64,000 bases of DNA from Quercus robur (GCF_932294415.1 NC_065539.1:51727501-51791500), one strand, 5' to 3'; shown: positions 1-13,038, numbered from the stretch's first letter. Notes: generated from the sequence alone by a model not told the origin. Translations and numbers: made by a program.

Positions 1-1033
1 TTCAAACTAAAATCTATGTGAAAGGGGGAAAATTTTGGAGAGAGAATCTAGAAAGAAAAATAGAAAGAGTCACAATTGAAAGTCACAATCGGTTTGGTCG
101 GGAGCCCAAAAATTGAGACCCAAAACAGAGTCTGGCTTTGGACCTTAATCAGAGTCGGCCAGGACAGACAAACTGTACCAATGGGTAATAAAAAAAAAAA
201 AAAAAAAAAAAAAAAGGTGTGTAGGTGTAGGGCCCAAGTTTTTTGTTTTAACCGTGTCCAAAAAGCAGACAACAAAAAAAAAAAAGTTTTTTTTACTCAA
301 AAACAAGATCACAGCCAGAAATCTTGGGGGAATGTGGGACCCATCCCTAATATTAGTCAGTTGTTGTGTCAGCCTTTTCAAAATTCCACAAAGTCCTTTT
401 TATATTTACATTAACGAAAACAGCAACGTGTGTGTTTATGTGCAACGTGTTGTTCACACATCACACACACAGAGTTCCTTCCTTCACTGTTTCTCACATA
501 GAAATAATAAATTCCCCATCTATTCTGATCTACGAGGCCCCCATTATATATATACATTCATTATCTGTATCCAATTCAATGTTAGCGCCGCCCCACCATT
601 TAAGGGGTGGGACCCTACTGTTTCTGGGACACTACTTTCTTAGATTTTGCTTCCTGTGTGAGGGGTCCACAACCACGTTCGTTTAATTAGAAGTGAGTTT
701 ACTTACCCGTGACAGTTCTGTCAGTTTACCACAACTTGACTGACCGACCATGTTTGGCATAATGGCATGGGCCCTGCCCTGAATGGGTCCACTCCGTACT
801 GGGAAGCTCTAAACCTTTTAACTTTGTAACAACCTTCTTTTAAAAAAAAAAAAAAAAAATTTATTTTTGATGTCCACACTCTCATTGAATTAAAATTACA
901 ACCGATTTTTAATATATTAATTATCTATTTAAAAAAATTATCAAAAATTTAAAAAATTATCAAAATAATTAATTACTTTTTTCCTTTTTTTATATAAAAA
1001 GTAAAACTCTTTAGATGAAATTTGAGCTCTAAA
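1..1033. other. Intergenic, no gene recognised
   Basis: AT-rich with long A-runs (190-215, 272-285, 842-858). Open frames across the A-runs encode only poly-Lys or poly-Phe. The stretch 420-480 is rich in GTGT/CACA. I see no conserved protein, RNA gene or clear mobile-element end. Confidence 0.6.
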
Positions 1034-1222
1034 GGCATGTTTAGATACCACTTATTTTGCTGAAATTGAAAAATTATTGCTGAAAATATTATAGATAAAG
1101 GTAAAAATTAGTTGAAATAGTACAATGAGACCCATGAATAATGCTAAAAATACAGTAGAGCTCATAAATAGTAGCTAAATAGTAAAATAATTTTAATTTT
1201 TTATTCTTACCCAAATGCACGC
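1034..1222 (+). mobile_element. MITE, GTTTGGATACCGC family (diverged copy)
   Basis: Starts GGCATGTTTAGATACC and ends ACCCAAATGCACGC, an imperfect terminal inverted repeat. The inside (TTTTGCTGAAATTGAAAAAT, then a block like GATAAAGGTAAAAATTAG) is shared with copies at 45274, 45851 and 46031. No coding capacity. The superfamily cannot be fixed because no clear target duplication is visible. Confidence 0.7.
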
Positions 1223-1230
1223 TAAATATC

Positions 1231-1330
1231 TTTTTTTTTTTTTTTTAAGCAAACTTCAAATCTCGTATTCTAAAACAAAAGATAGAGGACAAACAACTTT
1301 GCCAATGGATACTTTGAGCTAATTGAAACC
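1231..1330 (-). mobile_element. Possible short SINE (family B)
   Basis: Read on the minus strand it has a tRNA-like start (TTAGCTCAAAG) and ends in an A-run (T-run 1231-1246 on the plus strand). About 75 bp is shared with 1797-1935, including the block AAAACAAAAGATAGAGGAC. The duplicated block is certain; the SINE label is inferred from box-A-like sequence and A-tail. Confidence 0.4.
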
Positions 1331-1602
1331 AAAGCACCATTTAGGAATAGTTTGTTCTTTGAATGAAAATAAAATAAACTTGTACCAAGTACTGTTTCCT
1401 AAACTGAATTGAAGAGCATTGTAAAATATAATGGAAAAGAATACTATGACTCTAAAATTCAATTGTTTTTTAATAGGCTTCAATTAGAGTATGCTCTTAG
1501 GACATATATTAATTATTTTTACATTTCTATTAGTTTATAAAAAGTTACTTAAAATAATTTACTAATGTATATCTTAAAAGTATATATATATAAATATATA
1601 TA

Positions 1603-1769
1603 TATTTTTTTTTGAGAGATTTTTTAACCTATGACGTCTGCTCCTGATGATAACTCTATATTATCATCAGACCAAGACACCAATCAGTTTTTTGTGTAGA
1701 CGGGGATTGAATCTCAGATCTCTTATACAACCATTAAAAACTTTACTAGTTGAGTTAACTGAAACCCAC
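1603..1769 (-). mobile_element. tRNA-derived SINE, family A
   Basis: On the minus strand: a GGGTTTCAGTTAACTCAAC head (box-A like), a GAGATTCAATCCCCGTC box-B-like block, the shared body CTGATTGGTGTCTTGGTCTG, then an A-tail. AAAAGTATATAT flanks both sides (near 1576 and 1770), a plausible target duplication. Same family as the copies at 3710, 11066, 35541 and 36919. Confidence 0.8.
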
Positions 1770-1796
1770 AAAAGTATATATTAATAAAATCCTTTT

Positions 1797-1935
1797 TTAT
1801 ATAGGTGAAATTCAAGATCTAAATATCTTATTCTAAAATGCATTGATGGAATTCGAACTTCAAATTTTTTATCTTAAAACAAAAGATAGAGGACAAACAA
1901 CTTTTATCTTTAACGATTTGAACTAAATGGAAGTC
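1797..1935 (-). mobile_element. Possible short SINE (family B), second copy
   Basis: On the minus strand it has TTAGTTCAAATCGTTAAAG (box-A like) and GAAGTTCGAATTCC (close to a tRNA box B). It shares the AAAACAAAAGATAGAGGAC block with 1231-1330. No clear target duplication was found. Confidence 0.4.
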
Positions 1936-2517
1936 AAACTCACGTTCAAACTTCAAAGTCAATACACAAAATCAGGTCCTTCATTTACGTGATGAAGGAC
2001 GGTGATGTGATTGGTTTTATATACTTTGTCTTTTGGGATTTTCTTTTTCTCCAAAGGGTGACCCAAGTAATAAATAACATTGCCACATTGGAATGTCACA
2101 GGAGGGGGAAAAGCCCAAGATTACAAATTTCTCACGTTAATAGTTTGCCTCGCTTTTGCTAAATCACGTTTTTCTTAACCTTTTTTGCTCTAGCTTTATA
2201 AAAATAATCTTTACAAGTTAAATGTATCTCGTGGGTTTGGGTACGTGCATTCTCCCCTTTATAGCATATGAGCATCATTTTGCTTCACAATGTGATATTG
2301 TAGGTTTGTGAAAGGGATGTTGCATATATTAGATATATAGAATGATAAACTTCTCTTGTATGAGAGTTGTGTTCGGCCGCTCTTGATTCCAGTTCCAGAC
2401 AAAAAACTAAAAACTTGAGAGTGAAGGAAATGAAACTAAATTCTATTCTAGAAAAGAATCGATGGGGTTTGCCAAAGATATTGTTATGTTAGAGAAACGA
2501 AAATAGCATAATTTTAG
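1936..2517. other. Intergenic, nothing recognised
   Basis: AT-rich sequence without a convincing frame, RNA gene or element terminus. Confidence 0.5.
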
Positions 2518-3205
2518 AGTGATGGACCCACAGGGGGGCCAAGGAGGCCTGAGCCCCCCTGGCCCAAAGGAAAAAAAAAGGGAAAAAAAAAAATTTGGGC
2601 CACCCTAGTCGAAAGAATATTTTTTTAATGATTATATATATATATATATATATATATATTTTTTTTAAGAGTTGAGCTTCACTCTTCCAAAAACTTAGAA
2701 TTCCTCTTTTTAAATTAGCCTAACTCAACTAGCAACTATCCAACTCAAAAACATAACATAAACAAAATTTTAAAATAAAAAAAATTAAAAAAAAAATCAC
2801 AATCAACTCAGTATTAGAGTACTAGTATTAGGTATTCTAAATGGTAAATATTTAGTATTTAGAACACCAAATACCAAAAACACTACTTTACGAGACATTT
2901 TAAATACTATATTAAAGTAGCAAAAGTAAGTTTTGATCTGTGAAAAAAAAAATATATATATATATATATTTTTTTTTGCAACAGTTGATGCGTTTAAGAA
3001 ACAATATTATTGTTATTATTTATTTATTTATTTTGTTTTTGTTGGTAAATGATTGCATAATTTGCATCCTAATGTATTAAGAAACAATGATTTTGTGTAT
3101 TGATCTTGGTTGATAGTTTATTAGTATTACATGGATATCTATTTGGATTTTTTCTTCTTCTTATACTTCGGCCTCCCCTATCTTGAAATTCTAGGTCCAC
3201 CCCTG
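2518..3205. mobile_element. Degraded hAT-like (Tip100-type end) element
   Basis: The right end, read inward, is CAGGGGTGGACCTAG, matching the CAGGGG-type ends of Tip100-like hAT elements. The left end has GATGGACCCACAGGGGGGCC. TTTTAGAG precedes and TTTTAGAA follows, a 7/8 match to an 8-bp target duplication. It contains an (AT)n tract at 2634-2659 and no coding frame. A non-autonomous, decayed copy; exact borders are uncertain. Confidence 0.5.
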
Positions 3206-3692
3206 TTTTAGAATTTTTATAGATATCTCTTTTTTTATTCTTGGGGATGAAACTAAATACACTTGATAACTCATCATCCTCCTTAGGTTAGAGCATTTGT
3301 ATCAGCTCGTGCAATTTTTTTTTTATTTTAGTATAAGAACTTACTTTTTTATTTTTTTTACTCACTTTTCATAACACTCTATATCAGATTATCTATTTTA
3401 CAATATAATTCATTAAATTTAAAATATCAATTTTCTTGATTTTTTTAATTATTATCATTTTTTTATACATGACAATCATGATTCATTCATTTCCTTCAGC
3501 CTTGGGATACGTATAGAAAAAAAAAAAAAACTAAATGCAAAATAAATAGTACCAATGTAAATGTATACGATTACAATAGCAACCATGTATTTTTACACAA
3601 CTTTACATGATCTAATATGGGTGAATTTTGGACTTAGTTGGCTAAAACATGGTCATTTTTTCTATTATACAAGTACTCATGCGAGTGTTCTT
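3206..3692. other. Intergenic, nothing recognised
   Basis: AT-rich, with T- and A-runs (for example 3519-3530). No supported gene. Confidence 0.5.
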
Positions 3693-3709
3693 AGTTGCAG
3701 TAACATGGG

Positions 3710-3875
3710 ATGGGTTCCAGTCAGCTCAACTGGTAAAGTTTTTTATGGTTGTATAAGAGATCTAGGATTCAATCCCTGTCTACACCAAAAACTGATTGGT
3801 GTCTTGGTCTGATAATAAAAGAGTTATCATCAAGTGCGAACGCCATAGGTTGAAACTCTCTTTAAAAAAAAAAAA
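3710..3875 (+). mobile_element. tRNA-derived SINE, family A (intact)
   Basis: Best-preserved copy. The head GTCAGCTCAACTGGTAAAG matches a tRNA A box. AGGATTCAATCCCTG matches a B box. The body carries CTGATTGGTGTCTTGGTCTG, and the element ends in about 13 A. It is flanked by a perfect 17-bp target duplication, AGTTGCAGTAACATGGG, at 3693-3709 and 3876-3892. It carries an internal pol III promoter and no protein. Confidence 0.95.
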
Positions 3876-3892
3876 AGTTGCAGTAACATGGG

Positions 3893-6100
3893 GATCAGTT
3901 GTTGTCCCCAACGGTCCAACCATGAAGAGAATCCTTTTCAAGAAATTCCATTTCAAGGTTAAGATTTTTTTCTCTTTTTCATTCTGGATCTAACCGAGTA
4001 CAAAACTTTTTAGGACGAGTAGCCAGACTAAGATATGCAGCCTAGTACATGCCTTTAGAGATTGGCAATGTCTTCCATTCGGGATGGTCAGATATTGGGC
4101 TTTGGGCCGTCTTGCAAGTCTAAGGGGCCACACCCCAGCGGGTTGGTTCTAGCTCTCCAAACTTCAAAAGTAATTCTTGAGCAGCTAAAATGGAAATATG
4201 AGAAACCATTGTAGATAGTGTGAAACTTCGGCATATTCTTGAAATTTTTAACATTTTGCTTGAAATTCTGCTGACATATTTAGGCAAAAGTCTTAAATCT
4301 TAAACTATACGTGGGTTGGGTTATACAACCTTTGTAAAGTGTTTCAATGTAGCCATGACTATCAAGAAATCTATGCATTATTTTCTGTCTAGGACACAAA
4401 ACCTTGGATCCAGCACTAGATGTAGTGCTTCCTGACTAATTCAACCAGTGAACACCCTCAACATTATTTACATGACTAGTGGACATCCATCAATTCATAT
4501 GAGATATGACTAATTTTTTTTGGATTTCTAATAGATTATTAAAAGTTTAGTTTATTTTAAAACCACCTTCTCATAGTATTTGGTATTAGGTATTTTATTT
4601 AATCTGTTGCCACTTCTCTCTGTCTGTTGAGATTAGAGTCAAAACATTTCTTGAGGGCATTTTTAAAAAAAAAATTATTTAAATGAAAGTCATTAGGGGC
4701 TTTGACTGTCTGAAGTGACTCAAAACCAATACATGCCAAAAAGGGTTATATTCAAATGATATATATATATAAGATTCAGACCTTGTGGTTTTATTTCTTT
4801 AATATAAATTTATGACAAGGGTATAATACCCTCTACGTTATATTTAAATGAATTTTTTAAATAGAATAAAATAAAGGTTGTTAATTCTTAGGCCAAAGCC
4901 TACCAGAAACTTGATTTTCCATATAGGAAATTAGGAATAAGCTGCCCCAGTAGAAGCTTATCTTTTGCATTCACAGAATATTTAATAAGCAAGGCCAAGA
5001 TCAGTATCAAACCCCAAATCTTTTAGATCTTTAGCCAGTTTGACACAAACTTCCAAGCACCATGCTGACTGGACTGTTTCTCATATTACGGGTGGAACTT
5101 TTTATATAATCATATTCATCATAAACAAGTAATTCATACCATTATGTGGCTGATGATTAAGTTAGTCTAATCATAATTGTGATTCTCAATCTAAAAAGAA
5201 TATTAGGATATAAACTCATTGCTAGATGCCCATCATGCATCCACTATCAACCTGTTTAGTGGAGAATCCTTGACTAAACATGATGTCTAGGATCACTAAA
5301 AACAATTTTTATTATCAAGGTAATATGATACTCTGACTCACTTATAATGTCCTTTCTAACACAGATGGAAAATAAAACTATCATCTTATTAAGAAAGAGG
5401 GTTTTAAAGAATATCAACACATTCATGGCTGCATTTTGATTCCTTACAATAGCATTTTCATACTCTACCATGTCAATAATATACCATTATAAGGGACAAG
5501 TTGGTTTCTCATGAAGCAGTTGTATGTAATCGTTTTCTCATAGCATGTATTCCTCTGAGGGTAGGCTTCATGCTATCACTCCAAATGATAATTTAATAGC
5601 ATAAGATTATTTTCCATAAGAGATAATTGGCTAGTTTGATCCAAAGCAAAAACCATTTTGCGATCTTTCAATGACATTTTCTAGGGTGTTCGTGGTTCTA
5701 GGGGAATCAAGATATAACATACATGATGATCACAACACCACAGAGAGAGAGAGATCATATACTTGAGTTTTTTTTTGGATTATTTCAATGTGTTAAAAGC
5801 TAAAAGATTAATGAGCTTATAATCTGTTTTCAGTGCAAAAGAATAGCAAGATTCCAGTTTCCGACTTAAACAATAGTTAACAATGGGTTAAAAACACCAC
5901 CCAAAATAATGCTTTCCCCAGCACTAGCGGCGAAATAAACCCGCAATTTCTCCTGTATTCCATCGTGTTAATAATTCTATACAAGCTTCTAACAGGGACT
6001 ACTAATGCAGAGAGTTTTGGGTGACATCAATGGTAGCTTTTGCTGAAAATTCCATCACTTGTAAGAGAGTACAACTGTTACTTCATTGAGCAGTACAGGC
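3893..6100. other. 3' flank of the KMS gene, no further gene
   Basis: AT-rich. The part nearest 6100 must contain the 3' untranslated region of the minus-strand KMS gene, but no poly(A) site can be fixed. A minus-strand 65-residue frame at 5274-5471 has no recognisable domain. Confidence 0.5.
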
Positions 6101-9100
6101 TCATTTTGAATGTGCTTTTGTAGATGACTGCTTTGCTAGCTCTATTTCCTGTTGTTCCTTCAGATAGCTTTGAGCGGTTGAATTCACAATCTTGACAAAA
6201 AAGTTCATGAGCATGAGCCAGACAACAGTATTCCATAGTGTGGCAACTGAGAAATCCCACTTCTTCACCTGGGAAGGTTTAGAAGAAAATTAGTAATGCG
6301 ATGCTCTACAGTGCAGACCATGCCAAAATTAAGATAAATAACTTGTTCACATGATGTAATACCTTGATATTTGAGGTCGCAGGAGCAGATGCTATTAGAT
6401 ACTTATCTCTCATTGCATTGAGCTTGGCAATAACATTAGGCAAGACAGAAGCAAAACCAGGTATAAAGCTCAGTATCCATATCAACTCATTTTCTATCCA
6501 GTTAAGGAGTTGATTATTGCAAACTGAGATGATGAAAATTGTCTGCAGGGGGCAAAAAAGAAATCAAACAAAGAGCCAATAGGAATCCAAAACAAATTAC
6601 GGCTTATGAGATTAACCCCTCTAGCTGGCTTTGTAGAGACTGCTAAAGTTTTTTACTCATCATTTTCCCCTGTTGCAGTCCATTCACATAAATCGATTTT
6701 TTTCCCCCAATTTTAAATGGTAGTCTGTTTGACTATATAATGTTATAATTGATATGAAAAACATACTTGGTGAGGAAGAAATAAACAAATTACAAACTAG
6801 AACAACTAAGAATGATATCTGAAGAAAGTGAGAATTCTTGAACCTGTATGTGAGTTTTAATAATTGCCTTTCCAATCAATGTTGCAAGAAAAAATTCCCA
6901 AAATGGAATCCCAAATTGTCCACACATAATGCCAGCAAGGTCAAATAGAGGATTTGGAACCTGAAAAATACTTGAGTTAATTGACAGCTTACATGATAGA
7001 AAACAATAATTTTGCTTTCAAAGAATGAACATCACATAAAAATTACCAGAGAACCTGAATTCTCAGAATCAAACATTAGAACCAACAAAAATAAGCAAAT
7101 AGCAAACGTGATATTATAAAATAACAAGCAAATACAGTTTCCAAGGAAATGTGGAAGCAAGTCAAATTCGTATACAAAATTTCAGAAATTACCAGCATGG
7201 ACACATACAGTACAGATTCTGGCTTTAGAGATATCAAGGGGTTTACATATTTAAATTCACAAGGGATCTTCACTAAGGGATCTTCAAATGTGTGTGTGTG
7301 TGTGTGTGTATTCTTTTCATGATTCTTTAAGGGATCTTCACTAAGAGAGAGAGAGGTAATTCAATTCCCAAGTCATTTAGAATTAGGTTTCTGAAGTCAA
7401 TTAGAATTAAGGTTTAGTTTTAGTAGTTATAACTTATAAGTATGCTATGCACTGGAGAAGATTACAGTTTCATTGTTTAATAAAACTTCTCTCGGAATTT
7501 TTCCTTCCAATTGTCTAGTGCTGACTCCAACCAACCCTAGGTGTTGACTCCATGAGGTTTTGTTCTCTCTTACTTGGTGCAGATTCCAAACTAGCCTAGG
7601 TGCTAACTTCTAGGTTATCTATCCTTTATTTCTATGTTCTTTAATTCAATTGATGCATCGTTTTGGTTTTATCCTGCATCGCTAATACAGTAAAGTGATC
7701 AAGAGAAACAATCAATAACTTTTGCTCAAGTGGAGTGTCAGAGAACATGTATACAAATACAGTGTCAAAAAGATTCAAACAAGCCTATTTTATTAAAGAG
7801 TAATCAAGTGATAAAATCAGAGTAGGTCCAAACTAACCGAAGCAAGCACTAAAATTGTAAAGAAGTTCAAGTGTTGGGAATGTGATAAAAGCCAGTGCTT
7901 GATTTGATTTAGGCGAGTAGCAATGAATCCTTTTCCTTCAGATGAGGGGGAATCCAATTTGCTTGACTCGCTCGCTGCATCCAATTGTTTACCAGACTTG
8001 CTTGCTGCGTAAAGTGGCAGATGAGTATAGGAGCAGTATGAAATCATTAATCAGAAGAATAAAGTAAGACTATCAATGCCAGTCCTTAACAAAATAAAGG
8101 GTGGAAACATGCCAAATCAAAGTAACTTGAAAGCATCTAATTCAGGTAAAAGATCTATAATTGGTATTCACTAATACCCACTACTTGAAAATCAGCAAGG
8201 ATCCATAAAAGGTCCAGCTGAACATTGATCATGCATATTCAAGCTCTCACCAAATTAATTTCTTTAAAATATAATAATTTCCAATTGAGCTGCATAAATA
8301 TCCAGATAAAACAAGTCTTTTTTATTGCCAAGTTACACACACACCCAATAGTTCTAAAACTCATGTCCTCACCCTCCACAACCTTGCTCTTACAAAAGGA
8401 AAATGTGCCATTTGAGCTAGAGCTCATAGGCTCTAGAGGAAACATGTATTACAAACTACAAAGCAGCCAACATCAGAACTTTATATAGGATGCTTCAAAG
8501 AGTTGCTGATAAGGTAAAATAATTACATTACAGAAACACACAATTACCTCTTTTTGCAATTGGTAGTGACAACCATATGGATTATCTAATATAAAATACA
8601 TATTCATAAGCTATCACCCTCCATATGGGGTATATTTCCAACTCTAACCATATGTCATCAATTAGAGTTGGCAACAAGCAAGCTTAAATTAAACTTCATA
8701 GCATGGAATAAGATCATCCATATTGTATATTACATAGACCCTAGTACACATGTTGAGTTTGCCCCTACCATCAAATGCATTAAACTTCCAGATGTTATGA
8801 ACCAGCATAAAGCATACTTGTTGAAGTAATTCAGTTTCATCACCCAAATTTTGGGACTAAATGAATTGCATCCCTATTGTATATTTGTTCATTTCTCCAT
8901 AATGGGACAAATGCAAGTTGTTGACATTGTTCAATTCCTTATCATATACCTTGGGCAAATGATTTATGTCCTAAATGAAAACTTCAGTCATCTTTAAAAA
9001 TTTAACATCACAAAAGAAACATTTTAAGAAAGGGTCATGGAAGATATATGTGGTGAGCACTTTCTTCTCAAGTTTCAGTTCATTATCAATATTCGAATCA

Positions 9101-11826
9101 TTTGAGATACAACTCACTTCCTGAAATGAGGTCCTACCCACAAAAACTAAAACTAGTCCCGGAAGTATTACTTAAATAGGAAATATAAAAGAAAAACTAA
9201 AGTCCTCATACCTGCCCTTGAGATGAAGTATGGAGGAAGCTCTCCAATAGCAGTCCCAATACCCCAAAGAATAGCCTCAAGCTGAACCTGAGGCAATATG
9301 CTGCTAAGCGGAACCCGCAAACCATCTAATAACTGGAACAATGGGGGCCCAAATTCAGAGCAATCCTTATCAAGCCATGATGGACCTCTTTCCAACTGAA
9401 TTGTATCATACGGAGCACTTTTTAAATCCACTCGGCCACACTGCATTGCTTTTATCGTGAAAAAAGCGATGTGGGGGCCCAGATAAAGGACAAAAGTATG
9501 CAAACCAGATCCTGAAGAAAAACAAGTGGAATAAAGGTTGATTTTACAATACCAGTGCTGATATAGTACACAAACTATGCTGGTTTGGTTGAACATTCAA
9601 AATAGAGATGTTTGAATAAACAAAAGTGCTTTTTATCAGAATATACCATCTACATGCTTCAAACAAATATAAAAGAGAAACTTATTATTTTCCTAGCCCA
9701 AAACATTATAGCCATATCAAACCAAAAAAAAATCAATTATTTGCATGAGCACAAAAAAACTGATCCAGCCACTAAAATGAATTATCTATATGCACAAAAA
9801 AATTACTTACCAAGACCAATTGAAGATGCAACTCCAAGAGCCACCCACCATAGTCCAAACCGGAAATATCTCGAAATCTCCTCAACATGCTGCAGAAACA
9901 TTGCATGAACACCATTTTATCCAAGAGTCAAAATAATAAGAGAAATGTCAGAAATTAAATAAAAACTCAAAAATTCACAATCAAAGGCTAAAATAAAATT
10001 GGCACAGACTTATCATCCTAATAGTAGGAAAGTAAAGAGCTTTAAGCTTATAACAGTTTGTCCACAACCTCATGAACAACCAAACATTAATGAAAATGGC
10101 ACAAGGAAATTGATTTCCAATAAAAAGTAATGATTATTTTTTAGAGAATGACATTGTACACATTTAATACAACTTAGTTTTCAGCTTTTTGAAAATTTGG
10201 TGTTTGTACCTAGAAGAAAGTAAGGTTTTAAGAGGCTTGTACTTTGAAAAACCGCTGAAATAAACAAATTCATTATATGCACAGAACTCTAGGGTGCTAA
10301 CGAGTCATTTGAACTAATTATACATGCAGGAACAGTACAGCTTTTTTCTTTGAACTCTTTAATTTATTTGCTTATGTACAACTTTATAAAAGCCTCACTT
10401 TTTCTAGGTTCAATTGTGATTTTGCCCACTTTCAGCAAATAAGCAAAGAGCTAATTCAAATGCACACGACTGACAGAAATATGAGTAGTAAAAATTCTGA
10501 ACTACAATTATAGAGATTCTGCAGTCCATACATAACATTAACTTGCTACTGAAAATTGAAGCCACAATGAGAATTCAAAAAGCAAAATACCTTCTCATGA
10601 GGGCCATCAATTGTTACAACAAGAATTCCAATAGCAATTGCCACGGTGCTTAAAAGCATTAGCCATCCTCCTTTTGCCAACAAATACGATATCGAGCTCT
10701 TAATATATTGAATAACAGCCAATACAAAGAACTTCAAAGTTCTGACAGGTTGCGTTGTTATCGTCAAATTCTCAGATTCCTGTTGATGCCTCTTGTGGAG
10801 TTCTGCAAAAAGCAGCAATTCTATCCGTTAATAGGATTCGACAGGACCCTCAAACCCCAGAAACAGGTAATCATTCTACTCATTTTTATTACCATTGAAG
10901 CAAAAGCATTATAAAGACCGCTACTCATCTCACAGGAAAAAAAAAAATCATACTAACTTTGTAAAAGCAATTCTAGAACAAGAACAACAACAAAAAGCAT
11001 TATTCAACCGCATAATTACAATTTTAAATGCTTCAAATTTGGATTAGCAAGTGCAAAGTAATTATTTGGATTTTCATAGATTTGAAACTTATGGTGTCTG
11101 CTCCATGATAATTGCTAATTACCATAAGCCCAAGACGCTACAGGGTTTTTTTTTTTTTTTTTTTTTTGGTGTAAGGGGGATTTTCAATCCCACGTTCCTT
11201 ATTCGACAACAAAAGACTTTACTCAATGGAGCTAACCGGAACCCACGAACACAAAGTAATTATACAACATTTAGATTGCCAAGATTGAAACTTTAGTTCA
11301 GAAAACAGCCTCTATGAAACAATTCCTTCTATAAAGACTTCATCAAACAGTTCCTAACACAACCCAATTACATGTTCCACACTTGGAAAACCCATTGAAA
11401 CGTGGATTAGGAAGCAATTACAGAACCCAAAAAAGAATTCACAAAAGGGTTTATAAATTCTGAAACATTTCAAGTAAGCAAACGATATTAGTCCCATTTC
11501 ACACTTTTTGATTCAACAATCAGCTCAAACTTCTGGGTTTGTTCGAATTTAAATTTAAAATTAAATAAATACCCAAAAAAAAAAAACATACAGATCCAAA
11601 AACAAGAATCCTAGGTTTTTACTCCCAACCCTCAAGAAACTAAAACGAAAAACCAATGTTTCATATTAAAGGCCGAAACTTTACGAAAACCCACATATGA
11701 ATAATAACAAAAAACAAAGAAAAAAAAAAAAAACTTGCCTGAGATCGCCACGTCAGCAGGTTGAGAGGAAGAGGGAGAAGATGAAGAAGAAGGAGGAGGA
11801 GGATTTGATTTTCTGCGAGACCCCAT
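6101..11826 (-). CDS. VMP1/KMS-type ER membrane protein (VTT domain), 8 exons, complete
   Basis: Exons in coding order: 11739-11826, 10591-10802, 9811-9889, 9212-9511, 7838-8004, 6844-6960, 6363-6542, 6101-6268. All junctions keep frame and give 436 residues ending in TGA. Family evidence: an [11 protein letters not shown]-type segment (174-184), [14 protein letters not shown] (212-225), then [19 protein letters not shown] (285-303) and [14 protein letters not shown] (308-321). These are the signature of plant KILLING ME SLOWLY proteins, homologues of animal VMP1. Hydrophobic segments lie near 72-93, 111-146, 196-215, 272-320, 340-365 and 389-407. Residues 1-28 are a Ser/Pro-rich tail. The family acts in ER membrane integrity, early secretory traffic and, in animals, autophagosome formation as a lipid scramblase. 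Intron 1 has a GC donor (AG|GCAAGT); the other donors are GT. Intron 1 holds a SINE. The upstream in-frame ATG at 11835 would add only three residues. KMS1 and KMS2 cannot be told apart here. Confidence 0.95.
11066..11251 (-). mobile_element. SINE family A inside KMS intron 1
   Basis: Minus-strand copy with box-A-like TTAGCTCCATTGAGTAAAG, an internal A-run (plus-strand T-run near 11144-11166) and a body related to the other family A copies. Flanked by the perfect 12-bp duplication CAAAGTAATTAT (11054-11065 and 11252-11263). It lies in the same orientation as the host gene. Confidence 0.85.
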
Positions 11827-12300
11827 TACTAGCACATACGGGACTCGCAGGAATCCACAAGCTCCAACAACTATATTTATATGTATGAATTTTTTTTTTT
11901 TTTATATATTATTATTATTTATTAAAATAAAAAATAAAAAATTGTGGTGGGTGTGAGCTTTTTTTGTGATTGGTTGCAGAGAATGGAGGACAAGGATCAA
12001 CAGGAAAATATATTTCTTTGTAGTTTGTTTTCTGGGATTTGGAAATTTTTTTTTTTTTTGGGGTTTGGTTTGGTTTGAATAAAAGTTGGAGAGATCTATA
12101 AAAAAACACAAAGATAAGGAGCGAAATAAACACAGAGAGAGGGAAGAGTTACTTAGGAGATTGGAGGAGTTTGCGTGAAGATGAAATTCTGTAGCTTCTC
12201 TCTCTCTCTCTCTCTGTGCGTGTGTTTGTCTGTCGATGGAGTCTCTCCACTCTCTCCTCCTTCACAAAGCTACCCAATTGGAAATGGAATTTGGAATTGG
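11827..12300 (-). promoter_or_regulatory. 5' flank and probable leader/promoter of the KMS gene
   Basis: Upstream of the minus-strand start codon. Contains a T-run (11889-11902), a TC/GT-rich tract (12196-12230) and no conserved coding frame. Assigned by position only. Confidence 0.4.
11874..11881 (-). promoter_or_regulatory. Possible TATA box of the KMS gene
   Basis: TATAAATA on the minus strand, about 48 nt before the ATG. If used, the 5' leader would be very short. An alternative start farther upstream near the CT-rich tract at 12196-12215 (a common feature of plant leaders) is equally possible. Confidence 0.3.
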
Positions 12301-13007
12301 GAGTTAATTTATTCTAAAAAAAGGTAAATATATTCAACTAAATGTCAAAAAATTTTAAAATTTTGATAACGGGTGGGTGGGTTTAGTTAAGAGAGTAGTA
12401 AATTTGCATTTTTAGAAAGGGTGAAAAAAACGAAATCGCAGTAATACCACCAAAGTTTTTTGGGTAATTGTATTTATAGCTACCATTTATTGTTCCCAAA
12501 ACTTTTTAAGCATTGCCAACAATTTTGTAACTACCATTTATCGTTGGAATTTTTTTTTTTTTTTTTTTTTTTTTTGTGTTTTCAAGTAAAGTTTGAATTT
12601 AGTAAGAATGAGGTGTAAAATTCATATTTTATACCATCTAATAAAAGATTGTTATATTAATTTTTTATTTAAAACTCAATATATTATTCCACACATAATA
12701 ATATCAAATGAATTCACAATTAAGTTGAATTTTCAAATGGATGTTAGAATTAATGGTGCGTGTTTATGCATATTTCTAAAATAGATTGAATAAAAGTAAT
12801 TTAAACTAAAATAGTTTGCAAGACTTTAGAAGATCTCAATTACTACATGTTCGACGACAAGGAAATAAACCAGCTCATATCTTGACACAACACTCCAAAC
12901 AAATTGATAATTCTGTAACTTGAATAAAGGAAACTCCATCTTTTATTGAGTCCTTTGTGATTCAGAATGCTTTGTATCTCTTCTCTTTTTAATAAAGTTA
13001 ACGAATT

Positions 13008-13038
<31 letters not shown>

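Noticed and set aside
76-414. 112-residue open frame with poly-Lys
   Set aside because: Stays open only because of A-runs. No domain, and the opposite strand is equally open as poly-Phe.
3710-3790. tRNA gene
   Set aside because: A and B boxes are present but there is no cloverleaf, and the unit has an A-tail and a 17-bp target duplication. It is a SINE.
11632-11736. KMS exon 1 read-through with poly-Phe
   Set aside because: The splice at TCAG|GCAAGT joins exon 2 in frame. The read-through is intron.
11902-12133. Minus-strand 69-72 residue frames upstream of KMS
   Set aside because: Low-complexity Lys/Phe/His-rich frames in the probable 5' flank, with no similarity to the family.
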